Shown here one piece after another: positions 34,414 through 45,827 of a stretch of 64,000 nucleotides of DNA. A program made the translations under genes and the position numbers. Location of the stretch: positions 1,639,598 through 1,703,597 of the forward strand of contig NW_006768777.1 in the NCBI RefSeq assembly GCF_000204055.1. Direction: 5' to 3'. The DNA comes from Melampsora larici-populina 98AG31. Lineage: Eukaryota > Basidiomycota > Pucciniomycetes > Pucciniales > Melampsoraceae. Every line of letters begins with the position of its first letter. The first letter of the stretch is position 1. The notes under the pieces were generated by a model. It searched no databases, was not told the DNA's origin, and saw only the letters and a list, made by a program, of their open reading frames with translations.

Positions 34414-37400
34414 TTATAATAAAATGTCATGAAATACAATGTTTTTTGTTTCAGTACTTTTGATATCCCGTGACATGCAAACCATAATCTTATCTGCACG
34501 CGTGCACCTTGACAGTGCAACATATAACTGGCCATGTGAGAAGACTGGGCTCGGTAGGAAAACTACTACAACCCCAACGCTTTGCCCCTGGGATTTGTTC
34601 ACCGTCATGCAAAAAGCTGGCGCAATTGGATATTGGAATCTATAGAATGGTAAAGGACATGTTGAACCACCTGTGTGGTGTAAGTTTATTCTGGGCAGCG
34701 TAATAAAACTCCCCACGCGGTTCCCAGTGATTATGCGGCACGATAAAATTCTCCTGCCTACGTGTGTCACAACCATCCGTGTCCCGTTGCACAATCCTCG
34801 TTTCATGTTCAAATTGTGTAATAGAATAATTGGCATTCCGGCTTTTAAGCATAAGGAATGCGCAGGGAAATTTGGCACTGCAAACGTGTTTAGCATTTCA
34901 GGTGTCAATGGTTCACCCGTGGTTGAATCGTCATTGGCGTCGATAGAATTTGAGTAAAAGGCCTCTCCGTCCAGACTGTCCAAGATATCCTCATTGATTT
35001 GTCCAACGTACTTGTTCAGCGGTGTGATGATACAACGGTCTGCATAATAACTCGCCAGGTTGCTCCATTGGCTTCGAGAAATCATGTCATTTGCTTTGTC
35101 ATACAGCTCAAGGGCTATATCCTCATCGAATGTTAATGCCGAAGGGATAACTTTATGAGCAATATGCTTGAGTTGGATATCGGCTTCGACTTCCTCTTGC
35201 AGATCACCTGATCCTACTTTCAGCAACCAGTTAGTGTATTCTGTATTTCGATTTGCAACCTCAGGTGTCACATTTGCCACCGCTAATCGAACGTTCGTCG
35301 TCAATTTATGGCGTCGGAGTGTTTGCCACAGATAAGAACAGCGTAATGAAGCTTTGGCCTGTTGTGTGATGGAACCTCGTGGAATAACCGGCAGGGTCTG
35401 CCGAAAATCGCCAGAAAAGAAAACCATGACACCCCCAAACGGTACGTCTCGACCTCGCAACTCGCGCAGCGCACGGTCCACACAGTGGATATCATTTTTG
35501 TTTTGCATCAATACTTCGTCCCAAACAATTAGTTGTATACATTTCAGCCTATTACTCAATTTGTCTTTTCCCAAGAGTTTACATCGAGAGTCATCATCAG
35601 CATTAATAGGGATTTTGAAAGCGCTATGCGCTGTTGTACCTTTCAAAAGTATTAGGGCCGCGATGCCAGATGACGCAACTGCCGCGACTTGGTGTTCCAG
35701 AGCGTTGCAGTAGTGCAGAATCGCATTTAGCAGGAATGTCTTTCCGGTACCTCCGGGTCCGTCTAGAAAATGTAAACCGCCGTCTCCTGCAACGATTCCA
35801 TCTCTTATGTCGTGAAACACAGCCAGCTGTTCGTTGTTCATCAAATTTAACGACTTCTCCAGAATCATCATGCTTTCTTCACTCGTGATGTCATTCTCTT
35901 CGTCTAGTGAAATCAAAGCTGCATAGGATCTCAGTATTTGTGTGTCTGGCTGCGGGAGTCCGGCTCCGGTCAGCGTCAGATTTACTTCCTCGAGTGCAAC
36001 GGCCATTCTGCAGAGACCCAATGCGGTGACCATTTCCGACGTTGGAATTTCGTCAGGATTATATTGCATCATAGCGTACTTGCAATCGTCACATAAATAG
36101 ATGGCGAATTGATTCCATATTCGCAAAGGATCAGAAGGTGGCCCGAACTTGAGGATAATTGCAAACATTGCTCGTAATTGATATGCACTATGTACTCTGG
36201 CGCACTCATCCATAGCGGCGATGTAGTGGTCGTCGTTAAGGAGAAGGCCGCGTGCGACTGCCGCCGCATTGAATGTAGGGTGTACGACACCCTCGAACGT
36301 CTTCAAATAGTCAAATGAGGTTGGCGCCTTGACATTCATAAGGAGGAGACGCATAAAGTATCTCTCGCCTTGAGTTAGGCTGGCGTAGAACACCCTTGGG
36401 ATCGTCTTTGAAGCTTGAACCCGGGGTTTCCAACGTTTGGCGTCTTTATTCCACGTGAAGTAATAGACTACTTCAGGGTACGTCAGAGATCGGATTGTCT
36501 CTGTATCGTCCTTGATTTTGACGTTGGCTTTACAAAGCGCAAAAAATTCGGTCAATGTCGTTCTAGCAGCTTTACCAGACTCGATCTGGTTTTTTAAAGA
36601 CCATTTGTTTTTGAAATATACAGTGTTTTCTCGCGGCATGTGAACTGTCAGCTTTTGAATGGCTGGAAACCGTGAAGACATCCAAAATTCAAATAGTCTC
36701 CAACACGCTGCAGGGTGACATCAATGGTCTCAGTTTTGTCCGTTCAAATGTGATGTATTAAACGTACCTTCAGTTCCCGTGAGCGTCCGTCCATCAACGT
36801 AAGTGTCAATTTCATTTTCGGCGGTGATTGAAAGCGCAGCTCTATCGTGCCCCTTCGTAATATATTTGTATAGGTATTTCAAGGCTTGCATGCTGGAAGC
36901 GACCTCAACATTTATATGACAATTGAACTTGAGTAATAAATAGGGGTTGTACGGGACAACGTCTCTGTTTGTGTATGTGTAGCCGCCCTTCTTAAAATTT
37001 CTGCCATTATTTCTTCTTCGATGGTTGGGGTAAGAGTCGTCCGTCATTGTAGTTTCTTCCGCGTAATCCTTTGGAAAATCAAATCGACATTTGCCCTTTC
37101 TCCAACAGCTACTACCCTCGCGGCAAGGACCATGAAGCATTGATTTCGTCACAATTTCCCATAAATCAGGCTCGAGCTCGCGATCAGGAATTTCGGCGCG
37201 GACTACCAAGTCTAACAGCATCTGGCATTCTAGGACATGACGCAGGCTCCATAATCGGTATAAAATGCAGATGTGGGCGGCCGCGGTTCTGGAATTCGAT
37301 GGTCCGTACATGAGAGAGACATTTACCCAGGCGACTTTGCTTATTCACATCCTTCATCATTGCTTTCATCTTCATCTGAAATACTCTAACCATCAATTCA

Positions 37401-39158
37401 GGTCGATCCATTGCAATTTGCCCCGGCAGAAGCGCAGATTGTATCTCAGGCCAATTATCGTTGGCTGTCATCGTGATAAAATATGACGGTTGCCTGAAAT
37501 GTCGAACCAGAGCCATCGCGTCGTGGTAGAGCTGAGTCATATTCCTAGCGCCGCCAATATGGCCTGCCGGCAGGATAACCCGTCTACCAATTTGGAAATC
37601 ATTGCGACCTAAAGACTCTTTCGCTCCAGAGTAAAGTTCCGCATATAGTACATCTTGATTCAATCTAAACCAGTTTAAACGTTGATTTTCAACACAGGCA
37701 TAAAGATCAATTGAGAATTCTTGAAGGAGCATTTTCGAAGACAAAATTGCGGAGAATTCGTCTTTCCGCTGAAATAATAGATACGCGAACCATTGTAAAG
37801 AACTTACTGTCGGCCCGTCATCTGGAAAAAAAGCAGGTTAGATTATAAACTTCTATAAAGGTGCTGAAACACTGACTGTCGGGAGTCGGTACTCTATAGA
37901 ACTCGTCGTATCCAGCTTGACCCCATGGGAACAAAAGTGGATATCGCAGCGGTAAGTAGCCTGTGTGTCTTTCGGATATTCGTTCCCACGCTCCTTCTTC
38001 ACTATGCAGAATGAGATCACGATCTCTTTCACCAACTGCACCACCTCCGGCGACAATCATCGCGACCTCAGTGGCAGTTGGTCTACAGTAAGTTCGAATG
38101 TCATGACCTGCCGATCCTGACTTGGTAGGCGGAATGGATTTGAGATTTAAAGAAACTGATTTCGCCTCTTCTATAATTTGCTTAGCCATTTTAAACTTTC
38201 GTGCATAGGGATTATGCTCATACATAAAATCTTGTATTTCTTGGATAATATTGAGTCGAAGCGTTTTGGAACCTGACATGAATTTCCGATGGGCCGCCTC
38301 GTTAGCAATCTCGTTACTCATGACGTAAATTTGAGCAAATGCCGGTTTGGCGCTGGGCCTCGGCAAGATAAGGCCCATGTCGTGGTAAAGAGCTCCTTGT
38401 ATTTTAAAGCACCGAATACCAAATGGACCATCTACATTGTGTTTAACCTCCGTACCGAGAGAAGTAAACGACAGACAGTTGTTGTATGCGCGAATGTTGT
38501 CTTGAAAATTCTTACTCCCTGGATAAGATATATCGTCAGCTCCTAACTTTTGATTCAGGGATAGTTTTCTCAACGCACGCGAGTCGTTGCCCGTGAATAA
38601 CTTTCGCAAAAATTCTGGCACGGGCGGGAAGTCAAAGTAGTGTTCAGGTAGCAGGACTTGACCACTTTGACAGCAAGTAGAGTATATCGGTCCCGATTTC
38701 TTCGTGTCGCGCGTTCGTTCGCTTACCCAATGTAGGGCGTCACACGTTGTGCAAACATCGTCACACATACCGACGTTATGAGGTATCTTGGCTCGAAATC
38801 GTAATTTAATTGATTCTTCATTATTTTCCCATTGAGCTCGTACTGCGAGCGGCATAGCGCGTTCCTTCCGGTTGCTCCGAGAAGAAGTTTGATTGATCTG
38901 GTGGACAACAAAGACGTTGGAGATGGTTACACTGTTGGCCCTTGTTGTCTTGTTCAGTGAAATGAGCGGGTTGTTAGTTAGGAGTACCGAGGTGACTGCA
39001 TATATGATGATTAGGCTGGATTCATGTTTCAAGTAATCATAATTACTTCTATAATTGGTTGGAGCTAGTCTGAGTGGGACACCGCGAAATCTGGTGCTCA
39101 AATACGACGGATTACCGGTCAAAATGGGTGCACGCAACAAATTTATTTTTGGGATCAT
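34414..39158 (-). pseudogene. Helitron Rep-helicase (RepHel), 3 exons, one frameshift
   Basis: Exons on the minus strand are 39158-37877, 37821-36768 and 36707-34414. The introns are 55 and 60 bp; the second removes two apparent stop codons and rejoins ...TGTE to ACWRLFEFW. Total length is 4630, one base over a multiple of three. That matches one +1 shift near 37205 (DAVRL to VVRAEIPD). Otherwise it is open for about 1542 residues. The HUH nuclease motif PHLH is near 37268, and the two-tyrosine motif KYLYKYITKG lies near 36860-36880. The C-terminal Pif1-type helicase has Walker A GPGGTGKT (near 35750), FSGDFRQTLPV and NKSQGQS...LYVALSRC. Walker B is DEVL instead of the usual DEAP. RepHel cuts and transfers one strand in rolling-circle transposition. 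With one lesion it may have been active recently. Confidence 0.88.
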
Positions 39159-39397
39159 CGGTCATGAGTGGATGCACGCAACGGATTTCTTTCCCCATTC
39201 AGAAGTTCATACAAAAGAGCAACAGATACATGATAGTGATGTGACAGTGTAAAGTCGAACTGCCCAGGGAGCTTGACTATCACCACAATGGGATACATAG
39301 TGCAGATCAACGTTCAACAGATTGGGAAATGGGTCTTAGAATACCATGAATACGGGACAATGACGGGCAATAGAGTGAGAGAGAAGAGAACACAGAA

Positions 39398-40562
39398 TCA
39401 TACTCGTCGACGTTTTAGCGGTGAAGAATTCACTGGAGTTTCTGGGGCTTCGGTGTTCTCATCTGCCTCGGTGCTTTTGACTGCGGTGTCGATAACGTTG
39501 CCAGTACCTTGTGGAACGGGTGGAGTACTGCTTGGATTAGGATCCAGAGTGTTAGCGGAGGTGCTAGCGGCACTGCTAGCCTTGTTCCTACGTCTGTAGT
39601 AATCAGTCAGTATAATGTGGCAAGTTTATTACGATCTGACGCTGGCTTACAACGTTAACGGTACTCGTCCGCCTTTGGGAGTACCAGGTTTGTTGATGAC
39701 CTTATCAACTAAACTGGGGGCGTCCCCGGTGCAGCGACTGATTGCAGTAACCTGATCGAGTAATGTTAACTTGGAACTACAAATCGATATTGTTGTGTGA
39801 CGAACCTCGGTTTCCCACATGAAGTTCACCCCATCGTAATCCTTGATGGCGCCGACTAATTGAACCTCGCGGCCAACTTGGCATATGTTTTGTGCTTTCT
39901 CCATGTTACGAACGGGAGGGATATGATGCTTGGTGTAGAACGTCACTGGAATTTTTGTCTGTTGTTGCTGTCGTAAGTATAAGGATAATAAAAGATGACG
40001 TTTGTGGAACTTACAATAGGATCATAGTCTTGGGACTGTAGCGTAATTACAACAGTCGCTTTGCCTTTGTAAAGAGGGTCCTTCACAGTTTCGCGCGCTG
40101 TCACATACCCAAGCGCAATCATCACGGTCTTGTCCATGAGATCCTCGGCAAAAGACTCGCCGAATCTTGCAACGTCACCGAGATCAATTCGTGCAGAATT
40201 TTCGAAGTGAAGATGGTCATCTTTGTCGTTGTTGGTACCAATCATCTTGCAAGTCATCGAATAGACGGAATTGGGCTTGACGGCGTCAGCAGTGGATCCA
40301 TAAGATGTCAAGCGAATAGGATTGGCGAAGGGGGCACCTCCATTCATCCCAGAGGTGGCGATAGAAGCATGAGAAGAGATAAACCCTTTTGAATTAATGT
40401 GAAGGGAAGCAGCCTGCGAAATAGACATAAATTAAGATTAGCATGGTGTATGAATTATATCGGTTTCAGGCGAGCAGAACGGTATCTTACTTCAACTCCC
40501 GCCTGTCCGAAATAATTGACCCGAATAGGGTGAGAGGTTGAATTGGTATTGGGGGCGACCAT
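39398..40562 (-). CDS. Helitron-companion protein, possible OB-fold/ssDNA-binding (4 exons, 324 aa)
   Basis: Exons are 40562-40491, 40413-40015, 39958-39651 and 39593-39398; the sum is 975 bases with one terminal stop. All donors are GTAAG. Without the fourth exon the frame would stop early; with it the protein gains a low-complexity Ser/Thr/Pro/Glu tail ending in a nuclear-localisation-like PLKRRRV. The body has beta-rich segments (YSMTCKMIG, ATVVITLQSQDYD, REVQLVGAIKDYDG) reminiscent of OB-fold strands in RPA-type proteins. That likeness is my impression, not a demonstrated homology. It lies 240 bp upstream of RepHel on the same strand. Helitrons of some plants and animals carry RPA-like genes, so a role binding single strands during transposition is a reasonable guess. 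A host gene captured by the Helitron is the alternative. Confidence 0.65.
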
Positions 40563-42016
40563 CGTGGCAGATAGATGAGTAAGCAGCGGTATGGGAAATT
40601 GAATGACAGATAATAAGTTAATGCGAAGTGATTGCTATCAGTGAAAATGCAGATGGATAGAAATTAATAGGATGTGGGTGCATCAACGACTTCTTATAGT
40701 TTTCGTATCGTGGGATGACGCCGAACGCAAACAACAAAGCGGCAACTCTTCGTCGGCTGGGGTGCACCGCCAACATAACACGGATGGTTTCGAAATCGGC
40801 AGCTTGGAAATCAGGGCCAGGAACATGAAACGTGTCAAAAAGGACCAGGCGAATGGGCGAGCGTGTGATGTGCTGCTGATTAGAGTATTGGCTACAGAAA
40901 AGAGGGTGCAAATGTGATTGTGATCACTTACACCTGATTTGGTCACTGTGTTTATTGTAGTAATTTGCCGCACGTCCATAAAGCGGACTGTATTGTTGTT
41001 GGGACTACTGGGCAGTCAGATCGAGTGTCCGGCGATTGGATAATGGATGTTGAGGGCGATCGAGAGTACGTGGTTGGGATATTGGATATAGATTGACCGT
41101 GCTGGATAAAACTGTTGCAGTCTAAAAATAAGAATAGGTAAACTACTTGTTGACTGATTGAGATCTGACTTACTATGAAGGTGTATTTAGGGCTAGGTTA
41201 GACAATGGTTGGGTAGAGGCTCAGCATTGTGGCTTGGGGGCTAGGTTAGGCAATGGTTTGGGAGTGGCTCAGCGTTGTAGGCAAAAAAATTTTTGATAAC
41301 GTCTTGGCAGACTGGGAAAGTGGAATAGAGTGTGGACCGCGACAGTCTGACGTTGTTGGACCGTAACACAGACCACGTATATCGACATTTTTTGTAGTCA
41401 ACACCATCTCCTTATTATGTATGATGCATATGAATAATATACATGTAATTGAGCATTTACATGTAGATTAACCAACTACATGTAGTAAGTAAAATAAATA
41501 AAACATGTAAGACAATTACATACAAATTCATACACATGATAACCAACTACATGTATGGCACACAAAACACTCATTTCTATTATTACTTATATTCAATTAC
41601 TCTGTTTCTACTTATTCTATTTCCATGGTTCTCTTACTATGTAATAGTCAAAAAGATAAACGCGTTGTTCAACAAACAAGATGAACACAGATAAATTTGG
41701 AATTGATCTTGCATGGTTTGTTATATGATGATCTCTCTAATAATCTGATGTAGCCTTAGTTCAAGCAACTGAGGTGGATGAACTTAGCAGCTGTTCATCT
41801 AAAAATGACCTTCTTGGCACGCAATGGCCGCCACAAAGATAAGTGCAAGGCTCTTGTGCTAAAAATATGGGTTATAATATGATAAATTACAAAGGTTTTC
41901 CAGGATTATATGGGAATAAAGTGTTACACACGCTTGATCTAGTTTATTACACACGAAGATCTACATGTACCGTTTACTTGTGATGAGCAACATGATCCAA
42001 AGCTAGTTGCGCCTGG
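40563..42016. other. Non-coding, includes two short repeats
   Basis: Two ~49-bp tandem units start GGCTAGGTTAG at 41191 and 41240. From 41405 the sequence is AT-rich with repeated ACATGTA palindromes; AACCAACTACATGTA occurs twice, near 41470 and 41540. The Helitron 5' end should be in this interval but was not recognised. Confidence 0.45.
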
Positions 42017-42026
42017 ATCTGCTCAT

Positions 42027-42632
42027 GAGCTTAACTAAGCCCCTCTCGCGCGGCTGCGTCTGCGCCCCTCAAAGAGGGGCTTACAACGGACTTGTGTTTT
42101 TTGGCAGGAGAGCTCCAAGAATTAAGGTCCCTTAAGTAATTTTTCACACTTCTCCTCAAACCCGCAATGTAGAATTTCTCAAGTTTTGACTATGTTGTTC
42201 TTCACACCTTTGTACATGATCTGGTACCTCATAGATTGTCTCACCTTGAGGGGAATTGTTATAAATATGTGATGAAAATTTGGTAATTCATGTGCTTAAG
42301 TGCTTTCAAATTTTGTATCTGAGGCATATGAAGAAGGCTTAGGTCATTACAAGAGGACGTAAGGCCTTGTAAGGCCCATTCTTGACACAGCTCTCAAAGC
42401 ACGCAGAGCTATCTTTTTCTCATGAAACTTCTGTCAGCAAATGTACATAGGCATGAAGAAAAACATACCAGAAGTTTGCAAATTTCTACGGTGAGGATTT
42501 GAGGAGAAGTCCAAAAAACAACATAAAGGGACTTAACTCTTGGAGCTCTCCTGCCAAAAAGTGCGAGTCCGTTGTAAGCCCCTCTTCGAGGGGCGCGGAC
42601 GCAGCTGCGCAAGAGGGGCTTAGTTAAGCTTA
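42027..42632. mobile_element. Mutator-like MITE with ~110-bp TIRs and 10-bp TSD (606 bp)
   Basis: The left arm begins GAGCTTAACTAAGCCCCTC and the right arm ends GAGGGGCTTAGTTAAGCTTA. The arms stay complementary for about 110 bp (including GGCAGGAGAGCTCCAAGA with TCTTGGAGCTCTCCTGCC). The flanks ATCTGCTCAT at 42017-42026 and 42633-42642 are an exact 10-bp duplication. Long TIRs with a 9-11-bp TSD are the hallmark of Mutator-like elements. There is no coding capacity. Confidence 0.85.
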
Positions 42633-42642
42633 ATCTGCTCAT

Positions 42643-43684
42643 ATGATCACCCTTGTATTTAGTTTGAAGTTATTTCACACTTGCTGTGTGCTTTACCTGT
42701 TGTTCTGACAGGTATATTAGGGGGTTTCAAGTTGAAAGTTTTTATGTATCCTTACACTACAACAACTTGCCTGTTGTTGCAAAAGATGTGTAATTTTTTT
42801 TAAAGCACAATACCTTTTTAGGTGTCCCAAATTAAAAATACCTCAATTTCACAAAGTTTATTTGATGAAAAACTGGCCCAATTTATTTTTTAAAAAAAAC
42901 AAGAAAAATTCAAACTTGAAACCCCCTAATATAAACCCTTGTTCTTGTCTTGTTTTTTGGTCCTGGGCTTTGACAATTACAACCAAGTTTACATAGATTT
43001 ATCAAACACCCAATCCATCCATACCAATCACCACAAGCACTTACAAGTCCTCTTTCAGCCCATTTACAGTTAGTAGCCACAGATTCCTGTTTCTTCTGCT
43101 ATTTCAGATTCTAGACTTGATTACCATTAGTGGATTCCAAGTTGAATATGTAAATCAAATGTAATCAGCTTGTAACAGTCATATATCACTTGTTACACAT
43201 GTTATTGACACTCATCCTCCCATACCTCAAAGCCAGCTCAGACTGTTCTCCTCTCTCTGGTCTGGAAGGGATTAGCACCACAGTTGTATTTAATTGATAA
43301 TGTATGCTTATCCTCCAATTCATCACAGCAAGTTCTGGTGGTGCAATTTTCTCTTGCCTGATAGACGGTGTATACATACTCAGTAACACTGACAGGCCCT
43401 TTTGGATATATGGTATTGAGTATTGAATGTCATTCTGCAACCGTTTTCAAGCCCTTCTGTATAGAATGCAATGAATAAATGTCACAGAGGGATACAACTT
43501 AAAAACACTGGGTAACAAATAAAAAACAATGATTGATGGTTCCTGCTATTCAAGGCTTGCAGTTCCGATTCAATTGGTATAAATACTGCTCACAGAGTTC
43601 AGACACCAAACACCTGACATCTATGCTACAGGTGCCCAAAGGCACAACAGCACCTGTATGATCCAATGAAAAGGGTCTAGGGAA
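42643..43684. other. Intergenic, nothing recognised
   Basis: AT-rich sequence with no supported ORF or RNA gene. Confidence 0.45.
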
Positions 43685-43692
43685 GAATGTAT

Positions 43693-44098
43693 TAGGGCTG
43701 TGACCGGCCCCGGGGCTTTGCCCAACCCTGAGTGCATCTGAGGGCCTTTGGAACATGCTCAGGGCCAACCAGAGCACACCCCGAGCTGATTATAGGGGCT
43801 AAACCTGGGCAATACAGTGATTATTGTGAAATTTATGGAAAGTTTATGTGTGTGTGATGCTTTGTAGAAGCTACATGAGCCTATATCAAAATCAAAAAGA
43901 GCTATAGGAGGAAATTTAGAAAGAAAGATTTTGTCAACACAGCAAAAATACAGTGGGCCTTGAACGACCCGGCCCCACCCGAGGTGCCCGCAGGGCTTTC
44001 ATCACCCCAATCACATGTTTCAGGGCATGTACTGTGTGCCTTTGGAAAGACATTGGGCAGACTCGGCAGGCCAGGGCCAGGGCCAGGTCACAGCCCTA
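43693..44098. mobile_element. Non-autonomous hAT element (406 bp)
   Basis: Ends TAGGGCTGTGACCGG and GGTCACAGCCCTA are inverted and match the termini of the full hAT at 47778-52341. The flanks GAATGTAT (43685-43692 and 44099-44106) are an exact 8-bp duplication. The two GC-rich subterminal blocks enclose an AT-rich core, as in the larger element. It is probably a deletion derivative mobilised by the same transposase. Confidence 0.88.
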
Positions 44099-44106
44099 GA
44101 ATGTAT

Positions 44107-44820
44107 CAAAGAAGACCGGGCCCTGACACAACTGGGACCGGTCAATTGGGAAGATCCAGTTAGGTTTACCAAAGGAAAACATTGGGAGGAATTGGAAGGA
44201 AGAGAGATACCTTTCCTCCCTTTGATGCTCCATAGATCTTTTGGCTTAGACATTCTTCAGCAGGAGAAATAACAGTCAGTTATTTCTCATCCAAACAGTT
44301 TCTTTTCTTAATTTTCTTATCCTGACAACTATATTCACATTAACACATTATCTAAGCAAACAGAACATTATAAAAATGAATTCACAAGATAGAACAAATT
44401 AATTCAAAAAAATGTCATCAAAAATCTATGCCAACGTAGTAGAAGGAAAAAATCAAAATACAAGGACCAACACCTGGCCCTTTGGTAAATACAAATTTAA
44501 CTAATACTCAAACACAATCAGGAAAGGCAAAAGGAAAGCAAAAGATGGAGAGTACAGATGAATCAGTTGAGGAAAATCCAGGCAAAGGTTAAGGTGAAGA
44601 TGGAAATAAAAGAATATCAAGTAATGGAGGAGTTGAAGAAGATGATGGAAATCAGGAGGACAAAAATGATATGGAAGAAGAGGAGAACAGAGAAGAGGGG
44701 AAGATGTTTAATGATGGCAACAAAGGTGGAAGTTGAATCAGAGAAGATGCAGAGACAGATGACTTACTAGATGATGAAGTGAACATTGGAGGACCAATGA
44801 TAGGATTAGGTTAGTATTCT
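44107..44820 (+). pseudogene. Decayed acidic ORF of unknown origin
   Basis: One frame at about 44520-44815 encodes a Glu/Asp/Asn-rich string (EEDDGNQEDKNDMEEEENRE, then DDLLDDEVNIGGPM) with two in-frame stops. It precedes the dispersed repeat at 44928 and may belong to the same element. No family is recognised. Confidence 0.3.
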
Positions 44821-44879
44821 TCTTTCTTCATTTGACGCACTATCCTTGTTACTTTACAAACCCCCAGACCTTCTCTTCA

Positions 44880-45222
44880 AACACTCTATTCCATGATTAC
44901 AATCAAGTTCCACAAGTCCATCCAACTCCTTTGGTCCAACTCCAAAATTCTCATTTAGTCATCTCAAAAGCCTTTTACTTATCATATTTGATGTTGTACT
45001 TTCATAGTCAGACAACAGGTTAATCAATCAAGCAAGAATATTGGACTTTGTTTTCCAGGTGATGAGAAATTTGACTTGCCAACAAAGTTGGTATCTTTTT
45101 ATGAAGCTTGACACCCAAACACTTGTTACAAAAATCAGCTTATAAAAACCATGCAAAAACCCAGACAAGTCAAACAATGAACCTCTCATCTATCTGACCT
45201 AACTTTTTGAGAGCAGTGGCAA
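44880..45222. repeat. Dispersed repeat with the empty site of the P-like transposon
   Basis: It matches 28658-28947. Across the junction it reads CACAAGTCCATCCAACTCCT without any insert, where the other copy has CACAAGTCCATTGAACT, the 6.9-kb transposon, then ATTGAACTCCT. This confirms the insertion point. 45223-45827 shows nothing further. Confidence 0.8.
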
Positions 45223-45827
45223 TTAATAAAGTGAAATAAATACAAAAGAGTAGATTATAAATCATACTTTGATGGATTGACATTGGATAGGCTTGAATCC
45301 TTCTTTGCCCTTCAGATACCTTAATCAAAGCCTAGGATGGCACCAACAGCCCATACAAATATGACCATTCAAAGAAATAATATCTTGTGAAAAATGAGGA
45401 TCATTCATCTGATGACAAAATTCAAGTAGAGGAATTTCTCTCGTGAATAGAACAAAAGAAAAAATCCATCAAACATATATGATCTGTTTTGAAGCCAAAA
45501 AAAGGCTGAAGATCAATCAAATGCAACATCCTACAACAAAAACTCAAACCTTCAATATCATCACAAGAAAAATAGACATATAGATAAATAAAAGCAATCA
45601 TTGAAACTTTCTCTCTTTTCCCTATGTTGCCCAAAATGAAACAGGTACACAAAAGATATCACAAAAGGTTCACAAACTCAATCTGAAAACATCTTTTTCT
45701 CATACTTGACTTCAGAAAATCGAATAAAGAAACAACCTAGAATAAAAAATCCCACCTGAATCTCAAATGAGATATAAGCCCCTTTAAGCCATCACATAAG
45801 AAAGATTTCAAATCTTTTGCCCACTTT

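Larger units (their letters stand above)
32234..40562 (-). mobile_element. Helitron (minimum extent), minus strand
   Basis: In minus orientation the 3' end reads GGGCGGC-GG-GCCGCCC, 8 bases, then CTAG followed by T. That is the canonical Helitron hairpin plus CTRR terminus and fits insertion between A and T. Upstream on the same strand lie the Rep-helicase (34414-39158) and a companion gene (39398-40562). The 5' TC end was not found; it should lie between 40562 and about 41400. One 299-base gap falls inside. Whether everything between belongs to a single element is inference. Confidence 0.7.

Noticed and set aside
36708..36767. Two in-frame stops as evidence that the Helitron helicase is dead
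   Set aside because: They lie in a 60-bp GTACGT...GCAG segment whose removal restores the conserved ACWRLF block, so an intron is more likely.
39273..39599. Plus-strand 108-codon ORF with hydrophobic end
   Set aside because: It is the antisense of the last exon of the companion gene; the minus strand has splice sites and a fitting reading frame.
41400..41600. ACATGTA repeats as a possible CRISPR-like or operator array
   Set aside because: Spacing is irregular, units are short palindromes in AT-rich sequence, and the genome is eukaryotic.
42026..42636. Reading the MITE boundary as a TTAA piggyBac/Kolobok element
   Set aside because: The inverted repeat extends beyond TTAA on both sides and a 10-bp duplication lies outside it, so the Mutator-like interpretation explains more.
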